In this document: piece by piece, positions 9,708 through 18,538 of the stretch
How positions within the stretch are numbered: position 1 is the stretch's first letter
How the letters are laid out: the number at the start of each line of letters is the position of its first letter
Source of the DNA: Prosthecobacter sp.
Lineage (GTDB): Bacteria; Verrucomicrobiota; Verrucomicrobiia; Verrucomicrobiales; Verrucomicrobiaceae
Direction of reading: 5' to 3'
DNA: 63,991 nt
NCBI RefSeq assembly: GCF_020439865.1
Contig: NZ_JAGRPF010000021.1
Span: forward strand, 1-63,991
Translations under genes and position numbers: made by a program
Notes under the pieces: generated by a model
Databases searched by the model: none
The model's input: only the letters and a program-made list of their open reading frames with translations
What the model was told of the DNA's origin: nothing

Positions 9708-9809
9708 AACAGGTGGTGTTGGGTTGCGACCACGCCCGTGCGCATGATCTTGTTGTGCCGGAAAAGCCCGTCCGTCGCGAATCGTTACCGCTTTTTCCAA
9801 TTCATCCTC

Positions 9810-10169
9810 ATGACCCTCAAACTCATCCTCAAATACCTGCTCAGCGCCGGCGTCATCACCCTGGTCAGTGAAATGGTGAAACGCAGCGACAAACTCGGCG
9901 CCCTGCTCGCGGCGCTTCCATTCGTCAGCATCATCACGCTTTTCTGGGTGCACTACGAAAGCGCCCCCGAGATCCGCGCACAGAAGACGGCGGACCACAT
10001 GTATTACATCTTCTGGTACGTTTTGCCGACGCTGCCAATGTTTCTGCTCTTCCCATGGTTTCAACGCTGGTGGGGATTTTACGGAGCTCTTGGCGGAAGC
10101 GCCGTGCTCACCCTTCTGTTGTTCGCGCTGCTGCGCAGTGTCGGCGCCCGTTTTGGGCTGATGCTTTGA
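9810..10169 (+). CDS. DUF3147 family small membrane protein
   Basis: 119-residue integral membrane protein with four hydrophobic segments. Signatures LLSAGVITLVSEMVKRSDKLGALLAALPFVSI and a Trp-rich loop (FPWFQRWWGFYGAL) fit DUF3147. The start is the ATG at 9810; the frame is open for 63 more codons upstream but that part is antisense to the cytochrome gene and not hydrophobic. Function of this family is unknown. It is divergent from the DUF1111 gene with about 100 bp between them. Confidence 0.8.
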   Translation: MTLKLILKYLLSAGVITLVSEMVKRSDKLGALLAALPFVSIITLFWVHYESAPEIRAQKTADHMYYIFWYVLPTLPMFLLFPWFQRWWGFYGALGGSAVLTLLLFALLRSVGARFGLML

Positions 10170-10225
10170 GAACGCTTTCATGCGTGGGGCCTTGACGGCG
10201 CGCCGCGCAACAGGCTTCATCCGTC

Positions 10226-11329
10226 ATGAACACCAACCACTGTCGCTGGGGCATCCTGGGTGCCGCATTCATCGCACGCAAAAACTGGCAGGCCATTCGC
10301 GATGCCGGAAATGCAATGCTGATCGCCGTGGCCAGTCGCGACGTGGCACGTGCATCGGCCTTTATCGACGAATGCCAGGCCTGCGCTCCTCACGCAGTTG
10401 TGCCGGAGGCGATGGCAAGCTACGAAGCACTGCTGGCGAGGCCGGACATCGACGCCGTTTACATCCCGCTGCCTACAGGTCTGCGCAAAGAATGGGTGAT
10501 TCGCGCGGCACAGGCAGGCAAGCACGTGCTGGTGGAGAAACCCGTGGGCGCTCACGCTGCGGATGTCGCCGAAATCATCGCAGCATGCGAGAAGCACGGC
10601 GTGCAGTTCATGGACGGCGTGATGTTCATGCACGGCAGACGCTTGAAGCAGCTTCGCGGCGTGGTGGACGATGAAGTCGGTCAGGTGCGTCACATTGCTT
10701 CGCAGTTCAGCTTCATGAGCGATGCTGAGTTCCGGCGCAGCAACATCCGTGCACATGGAGCCCTCGAACCGCTGGGCTGCCTGGGTGATCTGGGCTGGTA
10801 CTGCCTGCGGTTCACGCTCTGGGCCATGAACTACGCCGTCCCCACCCATGTGACCGGTCGCATTCATGCCGAGACGCAGCAAACGGCGGATGCACCACCC
10901 GTGCCTCTCGAGTTTTCCGGAACGCTGAGTTTTGCCAACGGAGCGTCTGCCTCCTACTACTGCTCCTTCACCACCACGAACGCTGAATGGGCCATCGTCA
11001 GCGGAGGCAAAGGACTGCTGCAGGTCTCCGACTTCGTGCTGCCTTTCTCAGGCGCTCAAACCAAATACAGCCTCACCCGTTCCGACTTTGTGCAGAACTG
11101 CTGCCAGTTCGACATGCATGAAGGACGCATTGTCGAGGCTCTCGATGAACCCAGCAGCAATGCGCCGGGTTCCCAGGAGGCAGGAATGTTTCACACCTTC
11201 TCCGATCTCGTGCTCTCGGGGAGAATCGACGGTCACTGGCCCAGGATCAGCCTGCTGACACAACAAGTGCTGGATGCATGTCTGCTTTCGGCCAGAGACG
11301 GATCGAAAGTGATCGACTTGAAACTTTGA
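10226..11329 (+). CDS. Gfo/Idh/MocA family oxidoreductase
   Basis: NAD(P)-dependent sugar-type dehydrogenase of 367 residues. The N-terminal Rossmann fold begins WGILGAAFIARKNWQAIRDAG, and the typical EKPVGAHAADVAEII segment (Lys in the EKP motif is the conserved catalytic-site residue) lies near residue 97. The rest is the two-domain Gfo/Idh fold with LGDLGWYCLR resembling the substrate-binding region. There is no signal peptide, so it is cytoplasmic. It converges with the TIM-barrel protein at 11330; both stop codons share the palindrome TGATCA. The substrate is unknown. Confidence 0.88.
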   Translation: MNTNHCRWGILGAAFIARKNWQAIRDAGNAMLIAVASRDVARASAFIDECQACAPHAVVPEAMASYEALLARPDIDAVYIPLPTGLRKEWVIRAAQAGKHVLVEKPVGAHAADVAEIIAACEKHGVQFMDGVMFMHGRRLKQLRGVVDDEVGQVRHIASQFSFMSDAEFRRSNIRAHGALEPLGCLGDLGWYCLRFTLWAMNYAVPTHVTGRIHAETQQTADAPPVPLEFSGTLSFANGASASYYCSFTTTNAEWAIVSGGKGLLQVSDFVLPFSGAQTKYSLTRSDFVQNCCQFDMHEGRIVEALDEPSSNAPGSQEAGMFHTFSDLVLSGRIDGHWPRISLLTQQVLDACLLSARDGSKVIDLKL

Positions 11330-12184
11330 TCAGATGTCGAGCACACGGTCCATGCGCTTCGCCACATCGGCGAGGTAGTCCCAGTCACCTGCCTTCACTT
11401 CCGCGGCGGCCCAGCCGGTGTATTGGATCTGGGCAAGCGCCTCGCGAACCGCAGGCCAGTTGATGCTGCCCTCACCGAGAGGCGTGTCGAATCCTTTGCG
11501 CATGCCTTCGCTCATGGCTTTGGCGAGATCGTATTCCTTCACGTCGAGTTTCTGGCTGCGTTTCCCCAACACCTGCGCCCAATGCTCGGCGACCCCCCAG
11601 CGCATCATGTTGCCGATGTCGAAATGCACCTGCACCCATGGGCTGCCTACTTCATCGATGAAACGCGCCATGTCATAGGCGCTGATGAGAAAGGTATTCC
11701 AGACGTTTTCGATCAGCACCTTGATCCCCTGCTTCTCCGCATGCGGAGCGACACTCTTCATGCGCGCCACAGACTCGTTCCAGGTCCGCTGGATCGGCTG
11801 CTCCTGCGGATAGGCCAGAACGACAAGCATCGAATCACCGCCAAGCTTCTTGGTGAGATCGATGCCGGCCTCCAAAGTTTCGCTGCGTCCGCCAACGGTG
11901 CCGTCAATGATCAGACCGCTTTCCCGGCTCGCAGCCGTCCATTCATCAGCGTTCTGCATCGTGACATGACCGAGAAGACTTGGCTCGATGCCATCATAAC
12001 CACAGGCTCGCAGTTTCTTGAAGGCTTCCGCGAGCGACATGTCCTTCGCTGCTTTCTGCGCCATGCTCCATTTGAGAGATTTGCGAATCCTGCCGGTGAA
12101 CTGGCCTGCGTGAGCACTCGTGACGGGAGAAAGAGCGACCGCACCCAAGGCAGCGGTGGATTGAAGAAAGCGGCGGCGGTTCAT
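11330..12184 (-). CDS. Secreted sugar phosphate isomerase/epimerase-like TIM-barrel protein
   Basis: 284 residues starting with a twin-arginine-type signal (MNRRRFLQSTAALGAVALSP). The mature part is a xylose-isomerase-like TIM barrel of the IolE/hydroxypyruvate isomerase kind: GYDGIEPSLLGH near 75, VLIENVW near 155, WVQVHFDIGNM near 182, and a terminal WAAAEVKAGD. Conserved acidic and histidine residues that would hold a divalent metal are present. Such Tat-exported members are common in Planctomycetes and Verrucomicrobia but their substrates are mostly unknown. A short gap separates it from the Tat-exported metallophosphoesterase upstream on the same strand. Confidence 0.86.
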   Translation of the reverse strand: MNRRRFLQSTAALGAVALSPVTSAHAGQFTGRIRKSLKWSMAQKAAKDMSLAEAFKKLRACGYDGIEPSLLGHVTMQNADEWTAASRESGLIIDGTVGGRSETLEAGIDLTKKLGGDSMLVVLAYPQEQPIQRTWNESVARMKSVAPHAEKQGIKVLIENVWNTFLISAYDMARFIDEVGSPWVQVHFDIGNMMRWGVAEHWAQVLGKRSQKLDVKEYDLAKAMSEGMRKGFDTPLGEGSINWPAVREALAQIQYTGWAAAEVKAGDWDYLADVAKRMDRVLDI

Positions 12185-12231
12185 GTTGAGATTCGAGCGT
12201 TGTTTAAAATCAAAGGCGTTTCAGGCAGACT

Positions 12232-13182
12232 TCACGCCCGCGCTTTCCAGCCATAGCTGATGTAGCGATCTTGAAAGCTGCCATCAGGATGGCAGTCGAT
12301 CTGCACGAAGCCTTCAGGATTGCCATGCACGGGACCTTTCCACCACATGCCGCACACGGCGCCGCCCTGGAGATATACGACTTTGTCGAACTGGATGCGC
12401 TCGGAGATGTGACCGTGACCGCTGAGAACGAGCTTGATGTTGTAGAGCGCGAGCAGCTTGCGGAACTCGAAGACGTTGCCGACGAGAGCCTTCCCATCCA
12501 AGGGGAAGGCCGGGCCTTTGAGCACCTGATGCCAGACGGAATAGAAAGGAATGTGTGTGACGAGGATGACAGGTGTCTGCGTGCCGGTTTTCTCAAGATC
12601 CGCCTTGAGCCAGGCAAGCTGGTCGTCATCGATCCAGCCTTTGTAGTCGAGCGTGACCGGATCCTGCCCGATGGAATCGAGGATGACAAAGTGCCAGCCG
12701 CCATGATCGAAACTGCGATAGGTTTTGCCCTGCCCGTAGCGCTCCGAGAAGATCGCCTTGCCATAGCCGCTGTCTCCAGGTTTGACGATGGCCTTGGAAG
12801 ACCAGCCTGTGACATCGTGATTGCCAACGGTGTGATGGATCGGCACCTCAAGCGTCTTCTGGCACTCGTCCCAGAGATCCCACTGCAGTTGCACGCGGTC
12901 CATGCCGACATTGAGCGCGTCCATGATCAAATCCCCGCCGGTGATGACGAAGTCAGGTCGTTGCTCCAGCGCATTGACCTTGGCAAAGGCCTGCTTCACG
13001 CCCTCGGTGGCTCCCTTCTCCGGCTGCACGTGAGGATCGGTGAAGAAGACGAAGGAGAAAGGCTTGGGCTCGGCTGCATCAGAAGCGGTCCCGCTCAACC
13101 ATCCGGCCGCACCGCTGAAGGCGGCGGCGCTGGCAAGAAAATGACGACGGGAGAAAGCGGAACGCGAGTACATCGGCTGCAT
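12232..13182 (-). CDS. Tat-exported metallophosphoesterase
   Basis: 316-residue calcineurin-like phosphoesterase. The N-terminus has a twin-arginine signal (SRRHFLASAAAFSGAAGWLSG). Metal-binding blocks follow in the usual order: FFTDPHVQ (about 45-52), ITGGDLIMD (about 80-88), VGNHDVTG (about 117-124), LVTHIPFY (about 204-211) and LSGHGHISE (about 257-265). All five are intact, so it should be active. Acts outside the cytoplasmic membrane on an unknown phosphoester. Probably transcribed with the TIM-barrel protein downstream. Confidence 0.9.
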   Translation of the reverse strand: MQPMYSRSAFSRRHFLASAAAFSGAAGWLSGTASDAAEPKPFSFVFFTDPHVQPEKGATEGVKQAFAKVNALEQRPDFVITGGDLIMDALNVGMDRVQLQWDLWDECQKTLEVPIHHTVGNHDVTGWSSKAIVKPGDSGYGKAIFSERYGQGKTYRSFDHGGWHFVILDSIGQDPVTLDYKGWIDDDQLAWLKADLEKTGTQTPVILVTHIPFYSVWHQVLKGPAFPLDGKALVGNVFEFRKLLALYNIKLVLSGHGHISERIQFDKVVYLQGGAVCGMWWKGPVHGNPEGFVQIDCHPDGSFQDRYISYGWKARA

Positions 13183-13206
13183 GCATTCACATACAGCCCG
13201 AAGGAC

Positions 13207-13767
13207 TCATTTCTTCGCACGCTTCAGGCACATCGGTTCGGACCAGTTCCAGAACTGCGGTTCCAGCAGCTTGACGTAGTTGGCGGGGTCGGAGTCGAGG
13301 TGGCTGTGCGCTCCGTCCTTGTCGGGTTTCACGGTTCCTTTGAGCTGACCGGACTGAATGGCGGCTGCAACCGCGTCGTGATTGATGCTCCAGGTGAACA
13401 ACACATCTTTCTCGGGCTCGCGCATGAGGAAGAGCGAGGCTCCGCCCTTCTTCTCTTTGCGTTCACGAACGACTGCGAAAAACAGCTCCACCTTGTCATC
13501 CGCGGAGGCGCGACGCAGTTTGAACTCCACAGGTTCGGCGTTCTTCTTGCCGGGTTCGGTCATCAGGATGAGCCCCTGCGCGGCATCCGTGACGGCAAAC
13601 TGCACGGCATCGTCGTCATCGACGGGTGTCCATGAACCACTCCAGTTGCCCGCTTTGAGACCAACGGGCTTGAGGCCGAAATCATCCTCCACCGTGGTCT
13701 CAGGACAGGACGTCAGACTGCAGGCGAGCAGCGCGCAGGCGAAGATGCGAAGGATGTCTTTTTTCAT
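13207..13767 (-). CDS. Uncharacterised lipoprotein
   Basis: 186 residues with a lipoprotein signal: a charged start (MKKDILRIFACALLACSLTSC) ending in the lipobox LTSC, predicted lipidation at Cys21. The mature part begins acidic and has a GNWSGSWTPVDDDD segment and a run of short beta-type strands; no family was recognised. Its start overlaps the stop of the tandem-pseudokinase gene by four bases (13764-13767), so the two are translationally coupled. Possible partner of that membrane protein in the periplasm. Confidence 0.75.
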   Translation of the reverse strand: MKKDILRIFACALLACSLTSCPETTVEDDFGLKPVGLKAGNWSGSWTPVDDDDAVQFAVTDAAQGLILMTEPGKKNAEPVEFKLRRASADDKVELFFAVVRERKEKKGGASLFLMREPEKDVLFTWSINHDAVAAAIQSGQLKGTVKPDKDGAHSHLDSDPANYVKLLEPQFWNWSEPMCLKRAKK

Positions 13768-16019
13768 GGCGGTGATGTGGGTGCAAGCTGCTCACGCAAA
13801 CTGCCGGCACCCGGCGGCAGTGTCAGAGAAACACCGCGTCCGCGTTTCGTTCCGTCATCCGGAGGAGCGACGACGACCGGCGGTTCGACGACGGGAACGG
13901 CCTTCGGCACAGCGGGTGCGGGCACCACTACAGGCGCAGGCATGACGGCGGACGAGTCACCGCTTTTCGAAGCTTCCACCGGCTCGGCTCCGTGCTTTTT
14001 CTGCCAGAGTGCTCCGCCGGACAGATGCGCGCACATGGCGCCGATCACCATCGATCCACCGAGGAACACCGCGGCTTTCAGCCACATGGGTACGTCGTCG
14101 CCAGGCATGAGATGTTCGGCCAGCGTGGGCGGAGCGCTGGCGGCGGCACGCGCCCAATCGGGAGCATCGGGCGGCGAGGGTTCGCTGTCAGCGTTGCGGA
14201 ACAGCAGTTCGGCAAAACCGATCGTCGGCTCCTCGCCCTGCGTCGCACCGCCGGAAGTGAGGGCGACCGGAGTCCGCAGCGACTCGGAGGCGAGCGGCAC
14301 CGACGTCTCACGCTTCACAGCAGGCTTGGTGACAGGAACAGTTTTTGGACGTGGCTTCAGGCCATAGTCCACCGCAGGTTCCGTGCCGCCGGCACGCGCA
14401 GGCTCGTTGGGTTTGACGAGGTCGTAATGCTGGATGATGCGCGCGTAACGGGCCAGAAAATCATTGCGCTGAGCGGGTTTCGACTCCGCCACCTTGGCGA
14501 TTTCATCATCGAGCAGACGGGCGACTGTTTCGCGCTCGCGAGCCCCGCCTTCGGGCGCAGCAAGAACGCCAACGGGAGATTCAATTCCCAGCAGAAACTT
14601 GCACAACGCGGCCAGCCATCCGGCATGCCACACCGTGGTGGTGGTGCCGCGCGCCGGTGGCAGCAACGTGGCGGGATCGGTGCCACGTCCGGACATGGAG
14701 GCGAGCGTGGGATGAGCACGCACGATGATGTTGAAGGCAGGCCACTCATTCAACTTCGAGACGAGCAGCTTGGTGCTGCGGGAGTCCTCACGTGCGAAAC
14801 CGGTGAGCAGGAAGATGTCATCCAGACGCAGCTTGCTGGCAGAGAGTGTGGAGTTGTCGAGCTGCGTGAGCGCGGTGTCGAGTCCGGCTAGCACGAGATA
14901 GGCCTCCTGCACGTCCAGACTGCGGCGTTCGCGCATGAGCTCGGCAAGGCTGATGCCTTCGACGATCTCCTCGGCAATGCAGGTGATGTCTTCCGCCTCG
15001 TTGACGAGCGCGAGAGTGACGAGGCTCGAATTGCCGCGCTGCTTCGTGATCTTGAAGGCTGAGTTGTCCACCTCCCTGACCTTGGCGCAGGAAATGCGTG
15101 AGGACGGCATCTGCTCGATGAGCACGGAGCGCCCCGTCTTCGTGAGCGTGCCCCGCATGCTATACGGATTCGCCATGTCGAGACGCTGGCTTTGCACACG
15201 CACGAGATTGGCGAGACCTCGGGCGACCTCCTGATAGCTCGCCAGCAGCGGCGCGAGCAGCGCTCGTGGTTTCTGCGCAGCGGGAATCTCACCTGACAAC
15301 TGCTCAGGCGCGAGCTTCTGCAGATTGGTGCGCAGTTCGCGCATGGCGGCTATGACACCGACGCCTGCGCTGGACAGGCATGCGTCGAGCAACTCACCAA
15401 AGTCCGTGGCGGGCAGAAGATGATCTGGCAGCGTCGGTCCGGCGCCCCCTTGCTCGGATAGGAAGGTGCGGAGGAATCTTGCCTGCTTTTCGAAGTTGGG
15501 CTTCAACGCCCGCTTTTTTCCTCCGCTGCCATCAAGCACCCGAAAATCTGCCGCCAGCACCTGCACGGCCTGCGGGGCGGTCTGCACCACGCGGAAGCTG
15601 TCGAGCGGCGACTCGGTGAGAAACTCCCCGCGCTCACACACCGCCACGGCAGTCTCCAGAGAACGGCAGGCGATCATGATCGCAAGCCAGCCCGGAATCT
15701 CCTGCTGGCGGGCGAGGTATCCGCGCAGCGCCTCGCCATCGATGTTGCTGGTGATGTAAAACGGATTGCCCTCGTCCTCGCCAAACTCAATCATCCGCGC
15801 CAGTGCCGGATGGCCGCGCTTTTGCAGCGCCTTGCAGGCCTCATCGAAAGCGGCACGATTGGACAAAGGCTCCAGAAGCACATGACAGTGCACGTACTCG
15901 AGCCTCTGCATGTCAAAGGCCAGCACCGCCACCTGCTCGGCGTTACGGACCAGCTCGACGTTGTTGCCGTCGGCGTCCTGAACGATTTGATATTGCCTGA
16001 ATTGACTCGGCTCCGACAT
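13764..16019 (-). CDS. Membrane protein with two degenerate kinase-like domains in tandem
   Basis: 751 residues, no good match to a named family. Two stretches look like kinase N-lobe to hinge regions: GHPALARMIEFGEDEGNPFYITSNIDGEALRGYL (69-102, pieces such as HPxLxRMIEFGEDEG) and CIAEEIVEGISLAELM (347-362) followed by SASKLRLDDIFLLTG (393-407), where a catalytic loop and HRDxxxxN would be expected but are absent. One membrane span is predicted at about 645-668, then a Pro/Val-rich 80-residue tail. Both putative catalytic sites lack the HRD aspartate and a DFG motif. The gene is translationally coupled to the lipoprotein downstream and 92 bp from the M48 protease gene upstream. Domain reading is inference from pattern and needs a profile search. 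Confidence 0.65.
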   Translation of the reverse strand: MSEPSQFRQYQIVQDADGNNVELVRNAEQVAVLAFDMQRLEYVHCHVLLEPLSNRAAFDEACKALQKRGHPALARMIEFGEDEGNPFYITSNIDGEALRGYLARQQEIPGWLAIMIACRSLETAVAVCERGEFLTESPLDSFRVVQTAPQAVQVLAADFRVLDGSGGKKRALKPNFEKQARFLRTFLSEQGGAGPTLPDHLLPATDFGELLDACLSSAGVGVIAAMRELRTNLQKLAPEQLSGEIPAAQKPRALLAPLLASYQEVARGLANLVRVQSQRLDMANPYSMRGTLTKTGRSVLIEQMPSSRISCAKVREVDNSAFKITKQRGNSSLVTLALVNEAEDITCIAEEIVEGISLAELMRERRSLDVQEAYLVLAGLDTALTQLDNSTLSASKLRLDDIFLLTGFAREDSRSTKLLVSKLNEWPAFNIIVRAHPTLASMSGRGTDPATLLPPARGTTTTVWHAGWLAALCKFLLGIESPVGVLAAPEGGARERETVARLLDDEIAKVAESKPAQRNDFLARYARIIQHYDLVKPNEPARAGGTEPAVDYGLKPRPKTVPVTKPAVKRETSVPLASESLRTPVALTSGGATQGEEPTIGFAELLFRNADSEPSPPDAPDWARAAASAPPTLAEHLMPGDDVPMWLKAAVFLGGSMVIGAMCAHLSGGALWQKKHGAEPVEASKSGDSSAVMPAPVVVPAPAVPKAVPVVEPPVVVAPPDDGTKRGRGVSLTLPPGAGSLREQLAPTSPP

Positions 16020-16111
16020 GGGGGCGCTTGGGAAAGAGATGGAGGGACTATCCTTCCATGCGCCGGATGTTCAAGCCAGCGTTTCCACTGTGGCTGAGAG
16101 AATTCCATTCG

Positions 16112-18394
16112 TCATCCAGCCGGGGGTTTCCATGCAGCGATGGAGTCGGGTGATTTGGCCTTCATGCCGAGGCGCTGGGTGGTGAATTCATCCGGTAGCA
16201 GGATCTCCGTGGCGGAACCAAACGTGAGAGCCCCCATGAAGTGCATCTCAGTGCGTTCGGCGGATTCTGCCAGCCAGGCAAAGGCGCGATGATAGAGCCC
16301 CAGAAACGCATCGACATAGGGAGCGACGCACTCCGACGCCTGCGACGCCATTTTTAATCCGATCGCACGCATGCTCGCCGCGTCCAGCAGCGTCATCGAC
16401 ACACCCGGCATCTCCGGCAGAGGCGCAGGCAGCAGATGATCGTTCAAGGAGATGGTTTTGCCGTTGTCCGCAAAAGGATAGGGCGCCCCGTCCATGGTGG
16501 AGACGATCTGCCGCACCAGATTGAGCATTTTGGGCACCACGGATTGCAGCGCGGTGAGGAATGCGCTGGGATCATCGACGTTGGCAAACTTCGCGCCGAG
16601 TGTCTGGAACGCGAAGAACGTGGTGAGCAGTTCGCGAAAGGATGGCAGCGCCCCGGCCATCGCCTCATAGATGGTAACCCACGCCGTCAGGTCGCGCCGC
16701 CGTCCACGCAGCCACTCGCTGAGTTCAGACGGCTCGCTCCACCACAGCATGCCGAGCGCGGAGGCGAACCGGCATTCCAAAATACGCTCGCGCTCCTGAA
16801 GCGGTCCCTCCATGTGCTCCATGACCATGCGCTGCCGAGCCGCCTCGGTGCGCAGCGCACCCGGGCTCGAATCCTCGGTGCCAAACTGCATGCGTGAAAC
16901 GGTGAATCCCGCGAGGCTGAGCGTGGCGGCAGCCTCCAGATCACGCCGGCGCTGCCAGGCCTGGTTCCACTCCTGCAAGGCCACCTTGAACTGCGGCCCC
17001 CATGCCACGACTTCGTCGCGCACGCGCCGGATCTCGCGCTGCAGTTCGTCGCGGTCGGTGGAGGTCGTCGGCGTGCTGCCCAGGCCGCACAATGCACGCT
17101 CCGGGTGCGCCAGTCCGCCGAAATAACGACGAATGACCAGCAGCGCCTCCTCCTCGCGCCGGTTTTGATGAATGACCTCCTCATCCGCCACCATGCGGTG
17201 CTCGTGCAGGTTCAGCCCCAGATCATGCTGATAGTAGAAATAGGTGACCTGGCGCGCGATGTCGACGAACTGACGCATCACCGAGGCCGCAGGCTGCATC
17301 AGGGAGAGATAGGCCACCAGCGCCTCCCCCTTGATCGGTTTGCCCGCGGCTTTGGCTTCCGTGGGCGCCTCGCCCGCTTCGGCACGTTGGGAGGCGTTGG
17401 CCTTGGCCGATGCCGCCACATGGCGCGCCATCAGCAGCGAGAGATTTTCCGGCAGACGGTGTTGAATGACTCCGCGCTGAATCTCCTGCTCTGCGGCCTT
17501 CCATGCACCGCCCAGCAGCGCAAGCTTTCGCTGCATCCGGTCATAGAGATCCTCGCCGATGACGTTGGCACCGGTGCGCTCCGCCGAACGCTGGATGAGC
17601 CACAGCGTGACCGAGCTCACCAGACGTGAGGCGAGCGCCAGAATCATGAAGGGAATCTTGGCCGCCCACATCCAACCACGGACAACTCTGCGTCCCTGCT
17701 TGTGCCACTCGGATTCCCGTTTCGGCTTCTCCCTCAGATGCATCTCCCAGGAATCACGTTCCATCACCGCGCGGAAGAACCACGCGTTCATCTCACGCAC
17801 CGCATGCACAAAGATCGTGCTGATGCCTCCGGCGTTGTGGCTGAGTTCGTGTGCCAGCAGTCCGCTTAGCTCGCGGGCCGTGATCACCGAGATCACCGGC
17901 AGCCCCAGGTGCAGCGTCGTCTGGCCCGTGAGGATGCCAAACAGTCCTCCGAACATCGAACTGCGCACGGAGATCGTTGTGTCGAGCCACACCTGCACGG
18001 GCGGGTTGGCGCGCAGATGGATGCAGAGCATGTGGATGAGTTCAAAGAGCTGAGGCTGGGTGGCGGCGGTGATTTGGATCGCCACCTTGGCGTGCTTCGG
18101 TCTCGGACGAAGCGGGCGCAGCATGAACACCCAGGTCACTCCCATGAACGCGAACTTCAGCAGCTCCAAAACCGTGCGCCACTGGATCAATCCTTCGCGC
18201 GCCATGCTGCCGGTGATCAAATAGACCTGCCAGCACATCCACAGGAACAATCCCAATACTAGGAGGAGGTAGGTGAACTGCAGCGTCAGTGAAGCCAGAG
18301 CCGAAACCACCAGAAGCCCGAAATGCAACGGCCCTCGCCACGGTGCGATGCGCACTGGCTTGACCGGTTTCTCGGGGACGTTGGAGGAGGGCAT
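16112..18394 (-). CDS. M48-family (HtpX/Ste24-like) membrane metalloprotease
   Basis: 760 residues. Two N-terminal hydrophobic segments (about 25-60 and 80-95) precede a peptidase M48 domain. The zinc motif is HELSH at 182-186, preceded by ISVITARELSGLLA; a candidate third ligand is Glu272 in SAERTGAN. The remaining 480 residues are a long, mostly helical, charged extension that ordinary HtpX proteins (about 290 residues) do not have. Expected role is membrane-protein quality control or activation of a partner. It is the first gene of a minus-strand group with the tandem-pseudokinase gene and the lipoprotein. Confidence 0.82.
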   Translation of the reverse strand: MPSSNVPEKPVKPVRIAPWRGPLHFGLLVVSALASLTLQFTYLLLVLGLFLWMCWQVYLITGSMAREGLIQWRTVLELLKFAFMGVTWVFMLRPLRPRPKHAKVAIQITAATQPQLFELIHMLCIHLRANPPVQVWLDTTISVRSSMFGGLFGILTGQTTLHLGLPVISVITARELSGLLAHELSHNAGGISTIFVHAVREMNAWFFRAVMERDSWEMHLREKPKRESEWHKQGRRVVRGWMWAAKIPFMILALASRLVSSVTLWLIQRSAERTGANVIGEDLYDRMQRKLALLGGAWKAAEQEIQRGVIQHRLPENLSLLMARHVAASAKANASQRAEAGEAPTEAKAAGKPIKGEALVAYLSLMQPAASVMRQFVDIARQVTYFYYQHDLGLNLHEHRMVADEEVIHQNRREEEALLVIRRYFGGLAHPERALCGLGSTPTTSTDRDELQREIRRVRDEVVAWGPQFKVALQEWNQAWQRRRDLEAAATLSLAGFTVSRMQFGTEDSSPGALRTEAARQRMVMEHMEGPLQERERILECRFASALGMLWWSEPSELSEWLRGRRRDLTAWVTIYEAMAGALPSFRELLTTFFAFQTLGAKFANVDDPSAFLTALQSVVPKMLNLVRQIVSTMDGAPYPFADNGKTISLNDHLLPAPLPEMPGVSMTLLDAASMRAIGLKMASQASECVAPYVDAFLGLYHRAFAWLAESAERTEMHFMGALTFGSATEILLPDEFTTQRLGMKAKSPDSIAAWKPPAG

Positions 18395-18433
18395 GGAAGA
18401 TCGAGACCGTCAGAAGTCGGCCCGCAGGCACAT

Positions 18434-18469
18434 AATTAACCTCGTTTAATATGGTAATTCTAGTTAATT
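18434..18469. promoter_or_regulatory. AT-rich divergent promoter region with inverted repeat
   Basis: The 145 bp between the M48 protease start (18394, minus) and the sulfatase start (18539, plus) contains a strikingly AT-rich block in an otherwise GC-rich sequence. It is framed by a 7-bp inverted repeat, AATTAAC (18434-18440) and GTTAATT (18463-18469). This could be an operator or the divergent promoter. No consensus -35/-10 pair is assigned. Confidence 0.35.
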
Positions 18470-18538
18470 GTTATGATTTGCCAGACATTGGCGACTTGTG
18501 CAGGGCAAGTTCGGCCTCCGCCGTCCCGTTCTGCTACC

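Noticed and set aside
8376..10220. Long version of the DUF1111 gene starting at 10220
   Set aside because: The extra 171 codons are antisense to the DUF3147 gene and hide the signal peptide; the Met at 9707 is better.
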